From Apostichopus japonicus (lineage: Eukaryota > Echinodermata > Holothuroidea > Aspidochirotida > Stichopodidae): a stretch of DNA of 64,000 nucleotides. Shown here piece after piece: positions 12,190 to 24,120 of this stretch. Positions within the stretch are counted from its first letter, which is position 1, and every line of letters starts with the position of its first letter. Position numbers and translations under genes: made by a program. The stretch covers positions 1,651,001 to 1,715,000 of the forward strand of contig NC_092562.1 of the NCBI RefSeq assembly GCF_037975245.1, given 5' to 3'. Under the pieces are notes generated by a model. That model was given only the letters and a program-made list of their open reading frames with translations. It was not told the origin of the DNA and made no database searches.

Positions 12190-12840
12190 GGCTTAGGAAT
12201 GATCTTATCGTTACGTCTCATCTTTGGTCAGTAACCATCTAACAATACAGTTTAAATAAATGAATGCTTGTGTATATTCTGACCAGGGGTTGCGTCACTG
12301 TTCCAACAAGATGCTTTCCTGCCTCTTCTCTTCTCTCCACCGAATCCCCTCTCTTTCCTCATCTCTCACCCTCATCACCTTCCTCGTCTATTCTTCATAC
12401 TCCCTCCTCTAGTTCCTCTATTTTCTACTCACTCCCCCTCTTGCCTCCCTCTAGTCTCCTTTCTACGTTCTCTCTCTAGTCTCTACTTTCCTTCCCTCCT
12501 TCGCCCCCCCCCCCCCCTAACCCCTCACATCTCTCCTATATATCATCGCTTGAAATCGTTGTAAATTGGAGAATATAATTTGTTCGCCCTCAAGGTGGCT
12601 CATTTAGATTTTTTTCTTCTCGTCAGTCACTTAACTGATTAATCAACAAATAAAAGTAACAGAAAACTATTGTACTAGTTAATTACTTGCGAGAGATGTG
12701 ACGTCACAATCTCAGCGTGCAAAGCAGCCCCCCTCCCTCCCGGCACCCCCCCCCCCCCCGACATCAGGAATGTTCCGAAGCTTATCGAATACTTATTGTT
12801 TGCGTGTAAATCGTTCAGCTGAAGTGAAACTTTTCTTCAG
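12190..12840. other. CT-rich low-complexity stretch
   Basis: Long C/T-biased region (12310-12540) with C14 near 12504 and C12 near 12746, and one TGACGTCA at 12699. No exon supported. Confidence 0.4.
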
Positions 12841-12891
12841 GACATCGTGGAGGATTTGTGTGGACTGGTTGACCTGACTGCGATGGTGCGG
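12841..12891 (+). CDS. Possible 51-nt cassette exon (weak)
   Basis: A short open segment follows TTTTCTTCAG and ends before GTAACC. In the open frame it encodes 17 residues, starting DIVEDLCGL and ending TAMVR. It is 51 nt long with phase 0 at both ends, so it could be inserted between the exons at 4237 and 56617 without changing the frame. It is richer in GC than the surroundings. Against it: the donor departs from GTAAGT at the last two positions, the frame runs into TAA four codons past the donor, and 17 codons is well within chance. A GC-richer zone continues to about 13330. Confidence 0.22.
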
Positions 12892-14990
12892 GTAACCCTT
12901 TAAAGTTATTCTCCTACAGAGGGTTATCCCTTGCAGGATATTAACCCCGAAGTGAGTAAACTGCAAACTTAAAGTGGATTAAGAATCCGAAAACATGGGA
13001 TTAGAGGGAAATGATCGTATGGTATTGATTTGTTGACTTTACCCACGGTGGAAAGCGAAGCCCGGATCCAGGCGAAGAGTCAACAATTTCCGCGGTGGGC
13101 TTAGTGAGGGGATTAGCGGCAGATCGTTGGCGGTGAGAGGGCTTTACGCCAGCTCTCAACTGTGATTATGGCTTAATAGGGATGGGGGAATCGCGGGTCA
13201 CTGCAGGACATCATACCAGCGTTTCCCCCCGAAGTTATTTCTGTCATAGTCACAAGTGGACTGGTGGGGTTATAATATTGGATCCGATGTTGACGAATTA
13301 GATCAAACTGGAAATATCCCAAAATAGGACTTGTCGATTTAGCTTACGAAACCTCCATCCTTGCAGCTGTCTCTGAACTCAACGGATTTTTAAATTTAAA
13401 GTAGCACGGTCTTCCTAACAATAAATTGTGTGTGTTATGCCTATTCTTTAGTGCATGATTCTATCCAAAATATGTATTTAAGTATGGGTCACTTGTGGCG
13501 AGAGGAGAATGATATAAATATTCAATATGGTCATGATATTATTTGTTGTTGATTATCTTGATCCTAGTGCCGGTTCATATCGTGACCCTGCCATTTACAC
13601 GAAACATCTGAATCACTCCAACCTATCAATGGGGTCTGGGAACGGTAAGATGTAAAAGCTCCGTATACTGTAGCACCATATAGTGACTGTTATACTTCAA
13701 GGTAACAGCTCCCTGGTTTATGCCCGTTTTACGTATAACTGAATAGGTCAATTGTAGGCATATAAGGTGGTTTGGGGTAGGTGGAGGGGTGGGTGGAGGG
13801 GTGGGTGGAGGGGTGGGGTGAGGGTTGGGATGGCAGCCCAGGTGAGCGGTTAAGATAGAAGATACAGTGAAATATGGGATGAGCGTTTTCTCATTTCCAT
13901 AACATATACTGAAGAAAAAAATGACAACTTCAATGATTACGTCATCAAGGTATAACGTAATTATGAAATAGGAAATCGTGTCTCGCAGAAATGCGGGACA
14001 GGGGGGGGGGTAGTACAAAGGGGCCCCACGTAATATAGAAGCAAAAACGAGCATTTGAATTCGGTGGTACTAAGCTGGTGTGCCAGGGTTGGGGGGGGGG
14101 GAGGAGTTGGGTAATCCGTAACTTTCCCGTTTCACCACCACCCCTCAATGTCCCTTCCTTTCCCCATACTGACGAAATGTCCATGTTTGTCTTTGTCATT
14201 AGACTGTTTTTTTTTTAGAGATGTATCTTTGTTAGTATGAACTATGCCATCACTGAGCATATATAGTCATGCAGGCCAATTTACTGAATTTGTGCCAGGA
14301 CAGCTTTACCGCTACCTTTATATACATTGTGTGTGCTCGTCATCGCTGTCGACACGAAGTTTGTTCGGTAAAGGCATTTTGTTATGATAGTCTGAGCATG
14401 GATTAATTGCGTATTTCACAGGCAGTGTGATTTAATGAGTGAACTGCCAGGGGAGATGGATCGAGAACCAAAGGAGTTTGTAAACTTGAGGTATGAATAC
14501 GATATTGGAAAATAAACACAGCGATGTCATCTTTTACACAAAGTGATGATTTGTGCTCTCAGTAGTGATACTTAAGAGAGAGAGATAACAGAGTAAAGAA
14601 AAGAAAGGATAAGAAAAGAAAAACTTTGCCAAGAAAACAAAATGTATCATTGCTAGCAGTATCGGGCGTTAAAAAAATGACGAGGAATTACTTGAAGGTG
14701 TATCAGTATTTTAAATCTGTTTGTTTGTTTTGTTTCTGTATTTATTTCGTTCCCTTCCCTTCTTCTGATGGAATGCTTGCATGGTGAATTTTTTGTATAT
14801 ACAGTATACGATAATCTTTCAACATTTCAAACTTAGCCCTGTGCAGTTTTCTTAACATAACGTCAAGTGTAAACGAGTGATGATTTGTCATTTATAGTGG
14901 ATATATGGTGGACATTTATATTTTAAATTAAACCCCAAATGCAATAGCAATACCACGAGTGACATAATGTTATGATATAATATCATAAAT
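12892..14990. other. Non-coding stretch, GC-richer at its start
   Basis: 12841-13330 is GC-richer and contains TTGTTGACT (13028) with its complement AGTCAACAA (13077) 40 bp later, a possible hairpin. The rest is AT-rich with poly(G) near 14002 and 14091. No gene was recognised. Confidence 0.35.
13776..13829 (+). repeat. G-rich 12-bp minisatellite
   Basis: About four copies of GGTGGAGGGGTG. Several consecutive G runs of three or four separated by one or two bases give strong G-quadruplex potential on the + strand. Confidence 0.7.
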
Positions 14991-15020
14991 TATTAGAAGC
15001 TGATTGGATTCGACTATCAG

Positions 15021-15043
15021 CATACACACACACACACATCTCG

Positions 15044-15095
<52 letters not shown>

Positions 15096-15130
15096 TCTAC
15101 AAATATATGTATATATGTATATATATATAC
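15021..15130. repeat. (CA)n followed by (TA)n microsatellite
   Basis: CA repeat at 15023-15038, then an uninterrupted TA tract to about 15090, then shorter ATATGT runs. Confidence 0.9.
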
Positions 15131-16197
15131 ATTGTATTCCATATTATTCTTGCGTCATCTTTTGGGAACTTCGATAGACTTGTTCAGCGTCCTAGTTCTG
15201 TACATCTGTAAATATTCCATGTTTAATTTATCCTTTGTTTGGGACAAGCGATATATATTTATCCAAACCGTTTATGTCTTTTAATACTTTACATTTTGTT
15301 TTTCTTTTATTGCTCAAAAGATCGATCGAAGGGCTTTGCAAATAAAAAATAAAATAAAATTGACGTTGGTTTGTTTGAATTAAAATAAATATAAAATGCC
15401 TCCATAATCACCGTAAATTGCCTGCAATTTTTTTTATGTACCCCCTAGAATTTCTTACAATATAACATATATAATCTTCAATCGTCGTCGTCTGAAGGCC
15501 AGATGAAAGCTAGAAATATTATGTTTTCTTTGGACTCTCTAAAACTTTTAGGAACGACTAAGACGAGTAGGCCTCCGCCAAATACCATATATCAAACAGA
15601 TGCGTTCAATCACGTTTGTATGAGTGTAGCAAAGCAAAATGTTACCAACATTCGTTACAAGTATATATATATATATACACACACATGATGTTTGTGTACG
15701 GCTTTTCCCTGTTTTATCACCAGAGTTTATTTTCTTGTCGGATTGAGAACAGTTTTCAAATAATGAACCGTTCAACAACAACATTACCCCTGGGAGCTAT
15801 AAGGAAATACTCGAAGTTGTGTACACAAATGTAGCCACGATACACCAGTGTCCAAACAAACAGATCAAAAGGCGCTGAAATATTGGTCCGGATGAATCAA
15901 ACAAATAGCCATACACAGCCGGATTGATGCAAATCGAGTTGCCTCGATTCTTTGTTTTTAGTTCGTCGTGTACTTTTCTTTTTTTTCTGGGGTTTAAGTA
16001 TACATACGTACTGTAGATACATAGATATACCGATAATTGCGCTGGTATTGATATATTGGTAATACTGTTTGTATATGTATGTACTCTGTTTGTTTGTATG
16101 TATGTTTGTATGCGATTCATGCACTTTTCCATTTCATAAACGAATAGATCTACACGAAAAGATTGCGATAATGCGCATGTGTTGATATATCGATAAC

Positions 16198-16204
<7 letters not shown>

Positions 16205-16254
<50 letters not shown>
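16205..16254. repeat. (TA)n microsatellite
   Basis: About 25 uninterrupted TA units, adjoining the left end of the inverted-repeat element at 16251. Confidence 0.95.
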
Positions 16255-16256
<2 letters not shown>

Positions 16257-16473
16257 ACACCTAATTATATTCCGGCCATTTGATTGGTCAATTGCTCGTC
16301 GATTGCATGCAAAATCCGCTCTATTGCACCCTATGAAATAGAACCATGTGTTATACTTTTTTGATAGCACTTTTTTCAATGGTAAGAGAGCAGAGAAACC
16401 TGTCTGTTCAAAACAATCTGTTGCATGAGTGCATTTTACATCCAATTATATCCAAATTTGAAGGTGTTGTATA
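16251..16473. mobile_element. Possible miniature inverted-repeat element
   Basis: TATACAACACCT (16251-16262) and AGGTGTTGTATA (16462-16473) are exact 12-bp inverted repeats bounding 223 bp. The left end abuts (TA)n, consistent with insertion into TA targets. No coding sequence lies inside. Confidence 0.45.
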
Positions 16474-16499
16474 AAACAAATAATAAATGTCTTCCATTC

Positions 16500-16618
16500 G
16501 TGCAATAGTGCAAATATTTTATTCGTTGAAAGATGTAATTTGTTCCAATCAACTCGGCTGCGCCTCGTTGAATGGAACATTCCATCTTTTAACTCATGAA
16601 ATATTTGCACTATTGCAC
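16500..16618. repeat. Near-palindrome with 51-53-bp arms
   Basis: The left arm 16500-16552 (starting GTGCAATAGTGCAAATATTT) pairs with the right arm 16568-16618 with a perfect 20-bp outer part and scattered mismatches inside. The loop CTCGGCTGCGCCTCG is GC-rich. Weaker complementarity continues outward to about 16470 and 16645. It could be a foldback transposon or a transcribed hairpin; arms this long exceed a typical animal microRNA precursor. Confidence 0.75.
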
Positions 16619-17321
16619 TCATAACCATATATTATTTGTATAATATATATATATATATATGTATGTTTTTAATTATCTATGTATGTATATAGATCGATCC
16701 GGTTATTCGAAATCTCTACAGTATTGACGTCAAAGACTACAGAATAAGAAAAAATATGATAAAGGAATGCTCAATGTACGGTGCAAGGTTTATGGCGATG
16801 ACTCCGACTAAATTGACTAAAAGAATTAGACCTTCTTGACTCCACTGTGTCCTATAAAGCGTTAATTAATATCGGCCCACGTTATATAAGGTAATAAGTG
16901 TGTGAAACAAACATTGAAAGCAACGCAATTTTGTCCCATAAAGGGGAGAACGTGATGCAATACATTGAACTGTTCGCGTGACGGTGGTCCTTTGTAGCCA
17001 ACTTGTGTTGCACTTGTTGACTTGTTGAAGGATGATCCAAACGGAAAATAAAATATACTAATCAATTGCAAACTGCATCCATAATGTGTATTTGTTATGC
17101 GGTCTATCACAAATCAAATTGACTGTTTTAACGTGTGTCAAACGTCATTCCATAACACTCATTACGAGGATGGTTTCATTCGCATTCTGCAACAAACTTT
17201 ATATTCAGTGGCCTACAGATGCCCCCTCCCTCCCCCTCCCCTCCCCCTCCCCCTCACCACAAAAATAATAATACCAATACTATAAAGAACACATAACTTT
17301 CAATTTGTATGTCGCTTTGTT

Positions 17322-17981
17322 AAGTACATATGCACACTCGTACGATATTTGGCTTCGTTAAGAATATGTATCTATTGATGTATTTGTTTATTTAATTATA
17401 TTCATACATTGTAGGAGAACTAAATCATTCGGCGTGTGGAAACATTGCCTTATGCAGCAGTTTACCAGACAACTCATCTCATTTTGCAAGCTTTGCGGAA
17501 TGAAGTCGCAAGAACGAATCTCATTTAGGTTTCGTATACTACGTAGAATGTTAACGCCCAAATTAAAATCGTTCAGAGTAGAGAAATATGACGTAAAAAT
17601 AATGACGTGTTGATATAGGTAGTTATTTCTGTAAGCGGTTTCGGTATATTTGATGATGCTTCGTGAAATGAATAGTGTTCTTCTCGTGTTCGCTGAATGA
17701 AATATAATCAAGTTACAATTAATTTTAAAGATCTACATTATCTAAAGAATACCGGCACATTTCAATTAATTTATAGGCAAAAGTAATTGAAGTACAGATG
17801 CACACTCGCACGATATTTGGCTTCGTTAAGAATATGTATGTATGTATTTATTTATATACATACATACATTGTAGGAGAACTATACCATTCGACGAGTGAA
17901 AACTTTGCCTTATACAGCACTTTAACCAGACAACTCATCTCCTTTCGCAAGCTTTGCGGAATGAAGTCGCAAGAACGAATC
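17322..17981 (+). repeat. Direct repeat pair of about 195 bp
   Basis: 17322-17520 and 17790-17981 are similar throughout, sharing TGCACACTCG, GATATTTGGCTTCGTTAAG, CATTGTAGGAGAACTA and TTTGCGGAATGAAGTCGCAA. They are separated by 269 bp. The arrangement resembles terminal direct repeats of a miniature LTR element, but no TG...CA ends, primer site or polypurine tract could be defined. Confidence 0.75.
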
Positions 17982-20900
17982 CCCTGGACGGTCTGAAAAC
18001 ATATAGTCTATTGTCGAATTTTGAATGGCGCCATCAGTTATGAAAAGTTAAACAAATCTGACTACTTGACTATAGACTGTTATAAAGCATATCTTCATAA
18101 TTAATATTTGTGTGCCGGCAGTAAATTACATTTAAATTCAGTTCAGGTATTTGTCCCACAGTTTAAGAAATGTTCGATGTTTTCGTCAGCACGAATGCAT
18201 GGCAGCCTGGGAGTACCCACGATGTGCGCCGCATCGAACTCAAGTTTGGGTACGATGGCTGAGCAGCCTATCGATGTGAGTATATGTTAGGATCCCTCCT
18301 AGCTGTATACGTACCGTACAACCTGCATTGGGATGTTTGTATACATATTGAACGTATATAAAGTGACTATGTTTCCCGTCTGCAATGTCATAACAAGCGA
18401 ATCCTGTAGATCCTGTGGATTCGTGAGTCAGCTGTTTTTGAACAGGCCTTTAGCGATGACAATACAATTTATTTTTATATGTTCTTAAAAAAAGTTCATT
18501 TTGGTAAAAGAGTACAAATACAGCTTGCACAAACGTATAAACCTTAAAGATGAAAGTATTACCTGGTGAAGGTACCCGACTTTGCAGCTTCCCTTACACG
18601 TATTTACAAGCGACATTATTTCATAGCAGTTTCAATATATACATATTCATGATATGCAAATTACGACCCATAGCCTCTTTGTTTGAACAAAGACACGATA
18701 ATTATATGTAATGTGACGTTTGTATGCACGTGGATGAGTTGTTCCCTGACAGATCGTTAGTTTGTTGGTGTCTGTATTTTTATAGAGGGCGTCGATAGCC
18801 AGTTCGGGCCTCGGTGGACAACTGTCAAAGGTCCACTTGTTTGGTACTATTCATTTGTCCTTAAGTATATCATGAAAATGAGATTACACTTATTCATTAT
18901 TCCCGCACAGTTTGAAGCCCCTCTCAATCCCCATAATTTTCTCCAATTGACCATGTACGCCGGGACTGTTGTCGTGTCCCTGTGATAACATCCCTGCACT
19001 CTGCAAGGCTTCAAATTATGTTCCAATCAATGTGGGTATATTTGTTGGTGATTACGTCATTTAATTTCTTTTCTTGCCCCGTATCCATATATGATTGCTT
19101 TATGCATGATTACTATTGCATGCCGAGAATTTCTTACCCTCACTCCTATGTAATGTCGTACTACATAGGAAACAAGTAATGTATAAAAAAAACTTCTAAG
19201 TCATACTATATATAAATCCCTGTGCGAATTACATGGTTGTTTTTGCAGTTCCTTTTAACCGCTCCCAGATGACGTCACAACAAGCTTTAGGAGAATGAAA
19301 AGTTCCCCCCCCCCACCCCTTGACTATTGACTACCTTTCTTAATCCAGCCGGCGTGATTGTCGTCGGTGTAAAAGAAGACAAATCATTCTGTGTACATCA
19401 ACGCATCACTTGCAAATGTTTCGCCCGCTTCCAACGGGTAAAGATTTACAGTTGATCTGCCTCATTTCAAACGATAAATATCACAGTTCAGTTCTCCTCG
19501 CCTCGCTCTGACACCTCGCATGTTACAATCGTTTTTAACTCCCCCGTCCGTCTGCCGCCGCCATCTTGTGTACAATGCGACTCCTGATGGTAGCCGCACG
19601 TATACAAAAGCATTCTGATGTCAAAATCAAAGGCCCCGAACAATCCATAGGTAGTAAGATGTATGTTCCAAGTTTAATCACCCGAGCGATTCGTTTGATC
19701 TCCGCCCTAAAGGAAATACCTTAGTTTGAAACGCGTCGTCAACATAAATTGTAAATGATTGGAAAACTGTATACCTATAAACTTTCATCATTCTGACATT
19801 AGCAGCTTATAGGTAGAAAAATTGCCCACCTTTTTTTGGTCATTTCCATCCTTAAAGCAAGGTTTTCTGCGTTTTGTCGCAATTTTTTATCCAAAACTAC
19901 CGAGAGTTAGTCAAAAATAAGATTGCAAATGTTTTTTTTTTTTTAATAAGAAAACTGCCTATAATATTATTGTCACCCAAATGAAGGCTTATGATGACGT
20001 CATAAGTGAATCCTTATGGTTTGATCTTCAACATTTCGTCGCCCAGTTTGATTAATGCCATGCCGTTAGAAAATTTGAAAAACTTGAAAAGTTTGCTACG
20101 TTTGGGGCTGTTTCGTGATTTGAAATCAAATGTTACCAGTCCAACTAATGAACGATATTGTCATGGGATTTCAGGATTGGGGAGAAAAGATGGAAGCAAA
20201 CTTTAGACGGCATAAAGGATTTTGCGATTGATGTGTCCGAGTCAGTGCTGGATAATTCAATTGTCTGGGTGGGGGTGGGGGGGGGGGTGGGGCGAGGCTT
20301 CTGTAAATTCCTCAAAGAAAGACATACCAACTTTCTACATTCCTGTTTTTAACTTCGGAGTAGCCGGGTGGATATATGCTGCAAGCTTGGGCCCTCAAAG
20401 TGTGTCAATCTAATACTTGATCTCATTTTTACAAAAATTCAAGAATCGCTTCATTAATCTCCCCCTGCAGGTTTAATGATGGATTAATTCACCTTTAAAA
20501 GTGTGTTACAGGTTTGGATCGCTCCTCACCGTATACGATAACGTTATGACTACTCTGTTAAAAACTCTTTATGATTCCTTTTAAATTCAGTTGACAGTTC
20601 CTTTTTTTCTTCTTTTTTTTTGTAATCTACGTGGGACATAAGAAGACAGATACCGACTCCGTCGTTGAAGAATGTTTAGATGCAAAAGGAACAATAACGT
20701 ATTATTTCAGACCACAACCAGACAAGACACTTGTTGTTCCTAATGATTTCTTTGTGGTGCTGCGTATGAGCAAACTGTATGTTGACCTATAGGCAGTTCA
20801 GCCACTTTCATCGATTAGCCTCCGATCTTTAAATGGTCATTTCTATAAGACGTGAAAGTGATATTGAGAAGTTTTGCAGTTGTCGTGGTGATTTTTTTCA

Positions 20901-21517
20901 AGCACCTTATACATTCAGTGTCCCTTTGCCCACACTGAGAAGTGAACCAAACTGATATTGTTGGCTAGCGAAAATGTTAGACATGTTTTTGGTAGCTTCC
21001 AGTTATAACTTAACATTATGTAATGACTTCAGCTAAATTTTTGTTTTTTAAATCCCGTCGCATGGCTGTGAAAATTGACCATTACAACCCGTTTTGCTGA
21101 ATGTCCCCCTCCCCCTCCCCCGTGGTAATGTGAATTTCACATAGAAGGGAATTAATTTGTTCTGAGTTTTACCAAGGAGGTATATGATCATGAAGCGCCT
21201 TGCATGCCGTTGCAATTGTGATCGATCGCTACGTGCAATTGTAACTATTGTATTTGCGAAGGTCGTTACGAAACTCACATTAAAAGAGGGAAAATATACT
21301 GTTTACCCAGGCCTGACAAGAAGGGGGGGGGGGTTGCCGGGTCAGCGTACACAGACCCGGGGCTCAAGGTAAATAAGGGGAACAGATACATATGGAGGGG
21401 GCCAGGAAAGGTATACATTATATATACTGTAGTCTCATATTTATAAGAAAGCGTATACTTATTGGAGCGATAAAGACCGCAAAACATTGTCCACGGCTAG
21501 ACCTGGCTCTCAACGGC
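17982..21517. other. Non-coding stretch
   Basis: Contains TGACGTCA at 19270 and 19995, a YY1-type site at 19557, and poly(G) or poly(C) tracts near 19305, 20278 and 21323. Short open frames show no splice context. Confidence 0.35.
19557..19568 (-). promoter_or_regulatory. YY1-type site
   Basis: GCCGCCATCTTG is the complement of the YY1 consensus AAGATGGCGGC. Such sites often sit just downstream of start sites. The surrounding 19490-19740 is CpG-richer than average, but no transcript can be inferred. Confidence 0.35.
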
Positions 21518-21664
21518 TTTTGAGTTAATCTTATCTCCTATTGAGTTAATCTTATCGCCATTGAGTTTAATCTTATCTCCTATTGAATTAATCTTATCAC
21601 CTATTGAGTTAATCTTATCTCCTATTGCGTTAATCCTATCTCCTATTGAGTTTATCTTATCTGT
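21518..21664 (-). repeat. 21-bp tandem array carrying GATA motifs
   Basis: Seven units of TATTGAGTTAATCTTATCTCC and variants. Each unit contains TATC, the complement of GATA; four have TTATCT, the full AGATAA site. The 21-bp period is two DNA helical turns, so the sites face the same side. The minus strand reads as a SIGDKIN peptide repeat, which is a stop-free artefact. Confidence 0.85.
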
Positions 21665-23049
21665 TCTGATCAATGAGTGTAGGTTCAATGATATTATTAT
21701 TATTTTTGGGGGTCGTAGAGTTTTCATCAACCAACCTATCACTCATAAAAAGTGCCCTGTCGGGGGGGGGGGGGGGAGGAGGGTGTTCGAGCCAAAGTAT
21801 ATAATCTGAGTTAAAAAACATGGGAAAGGCTTAGATCCCTCGAAGACCCTACACAGCCACGATTACAGAATTTTTCTGTGTTTTGCATATAGCCTGCAGT
21901 TCCGAAAACCATATTATTATTATTCCGAAAAGTATCGCTGCACGGCGGCGGCCATGAGATATATCGCCAAGGATTCCGGTTTTGTGAAACCTTTGTATGT
22001 TCCCCCCATTATTAATTAAGAGTAATCTATCATCGTTTACCATAAATCTGATTCGGCAAACGACAACCGTTCGAGATGCTTTACCGTCGGTTAGATCAGG
22101 GAATGGCGCGCCCCATCATCACCCCTACTCGATCCATCTTACTCTCTTTGCAACATAGCCTGCAGAAAAGAGAAAAGAAGCCGAAAAAAAAAGGTTCTCA
22201 ACTCTAGCCCGTTTATTTACCTACGCACGTGGGATTTTTCGCACCTCGGCTAAATAGACATTTCTTTTGCAAAAGAAATCTTCGCCACGGCCCGGTAAAT
22301 TTGTATACACGAGCGCTACACGGCGATATATACAAGTGTGCCAAAGAAATTTGTTCTAGAAATAAACAAAAATAGCGCGTTGACAAATGGTTGGTGGATA
22401 GACGCCTGGTGGGGGTATATGGCATTACATCTTTATGAAGATGAATTGAGTTCCCGTTCGATTCCTCTTGCATAGCAACCGTGACGTCCTCCGCCACATT
22501 GTTGAAGTCTCGTATGTTTTCATTTGCCGTTTTGCTTGGATTGATGAGAAAAGAGGCAAAATATTTTGTTACGGTTGACGGATTTCATTAATTTTGTGTT
22601 TTTCCTAGCTCGCAGTGGTCGTTACTTCCAATACATTGTTACATTAGGGCTAACGTCAGCAGATGCTGCATCCCTGTGCGTGCGTGCGTACGTGTATGGT
22701 GGTATAGTGGTGGTGTTGCTAAATGTCCCGTAACTGCATGTATGTGCAATATCATTTCTCTTAGAACTTTGGTGTTTCGAACTTTGCCCTGCTTGTGGAA
22801 GGCTGTATACTATAATAACAATAATCACGTCAATCTATCGTTTTCATATTCCTTGTTTTTTTTTTCTTCTCATCTCTTCTTTCTCTTCCTGTAATGTTTG
22901 TACACTTCGTTAAACCATCGTTTACACTGATGTAGACAGTGTTTAATTTAGATGAACGTTAAGTCAGCCCTCATAAATGTCAAGTAATAATTAGTATCTG
23001 TATTAGATTTGGCATGTATGTATTATTCAGGACACAGGTCGATTCTTGA
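21665..23049. other. Non-coding stretch
   Basis: G14 tract near 21763, a (GTGC)n-like patch near 22677, otherwise unremarkable. Confidence 0.35.
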
Positions 23050-24120
23050 ACAGTGAAGGCGATGGTACGCGCTAACGATCACGAGGCTGCATGTGATATC
23101 AAATACATAGTTAATGACGACGATTGGTTCTGTAGAATGCGTTGACTTGACTACGATATTGTTAATAACGACTCTATTGCATATTAGTAATGACTACAGT
23201 GCATAGTTAATGACGATCGGTACCGTATAATGCGTTGACTACAATATTGTTAATAACGACTATATTGCATATTAGTAATGACGGTCGGTGCTGTATAATC
23301 CGATGACTATAATATGGTTGATAACGACTACAGTGCATAGTTAATGACGATCGGTGCTATAGAATGCGTTGACTATAATATGGTTAATTACGAATACAGT
23401 GCATAGTTAATGACGATCGGTGCTATAGAATGCGTTGACTATAATATGGTTAATTACGACTACAGTGCATAGTTAATGACGATCGGTGCCGTATAATGTG
23501 TTGACTATGATATTGTTAATAACGACTATATTGCATATTAGTAATGACGGTCGGTGCTGTATAATCCGATGACTATAATATGGTTGATAACGACTACAGT
23601 GCATAGTTAATGACGATCGGTGCTATAGAATGCGTTGACTATAATATGGTTAATTACGAATACAGTGCATAGTTAATGACGATCGGTGCTATAGAATGCG
23701 TTGACTATAATATGGTTAATTACGACTACAGTGCATAGTTAATGACGATCGGTGCCGTATAATGTGTTGACTATGATATTGTTAATAACGACTATATTGC
23801 ATATTAGTAATGACGGTCGGTGCTATAGAATGCGGTGACTATGATATGATATGGTTAATAACGACTACAGTACATAGTTAATGACGGTCGGTACCGTATA
23901 ATGCGTTGACTATGATATGGTTGATAACGACTACAGTGCATAGTTAATGACGATCGGCACCGTATAATCATTGACTATGATATGATATGGTTGATAACGA
24001 CTAAAGTGTAAAGCTGATGACTGTTGCAATAGAATGCGTTGACGACTGTTAATACTACACTGTAAAGTTAATGACGATTAGTTCTATAAACTTGTGTTGA
24101 CTACGATATCGTTGACTACC
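23050..24120. repeat. 66-bp satellite with 267-bp higher-order unit
   Basis: Monomers of about 66 bp follow the plan TTGACTATAATATGGTTAA, CGACTACAGTGCATAGTTAA and TGACGATCGGTGCTATAGAA. In the centre, four distinguishable monomers repeat as a block: the variant ending CCGAT and followed by GACTATAATATGGTTGAT starts at 23304 and again at 23571, and the matching junction returns in altered form at 23837. Outer monomers are more diverged, the usual picture of an array homogenised at its core. Confidence 0.9.

Noticed and set aside
11810-12196. Three overlapping open frames of 112-121 codons encoding pentapeptide repeats (VQGET, HGFTL, RVKPC).
   Set aside because: They arise because a 15-bp repeat without stop codons stays open in several frames on both strands; no splice or promoter context.
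12919-12950. Mini-exon between CTCCTACAG and GTGAGT just after the 51-nt candidate.
   Set aside because: The gap to the preceding candidate exon is only 27 nt, too short for an intron; kept neither as exon nor as extension.
21497-21742. Minus-strand peptide repeat SIGDKIN.
   Set aside because: Produced by the 21-bp array, whose length is a multiple of three; no independent coding evidence.
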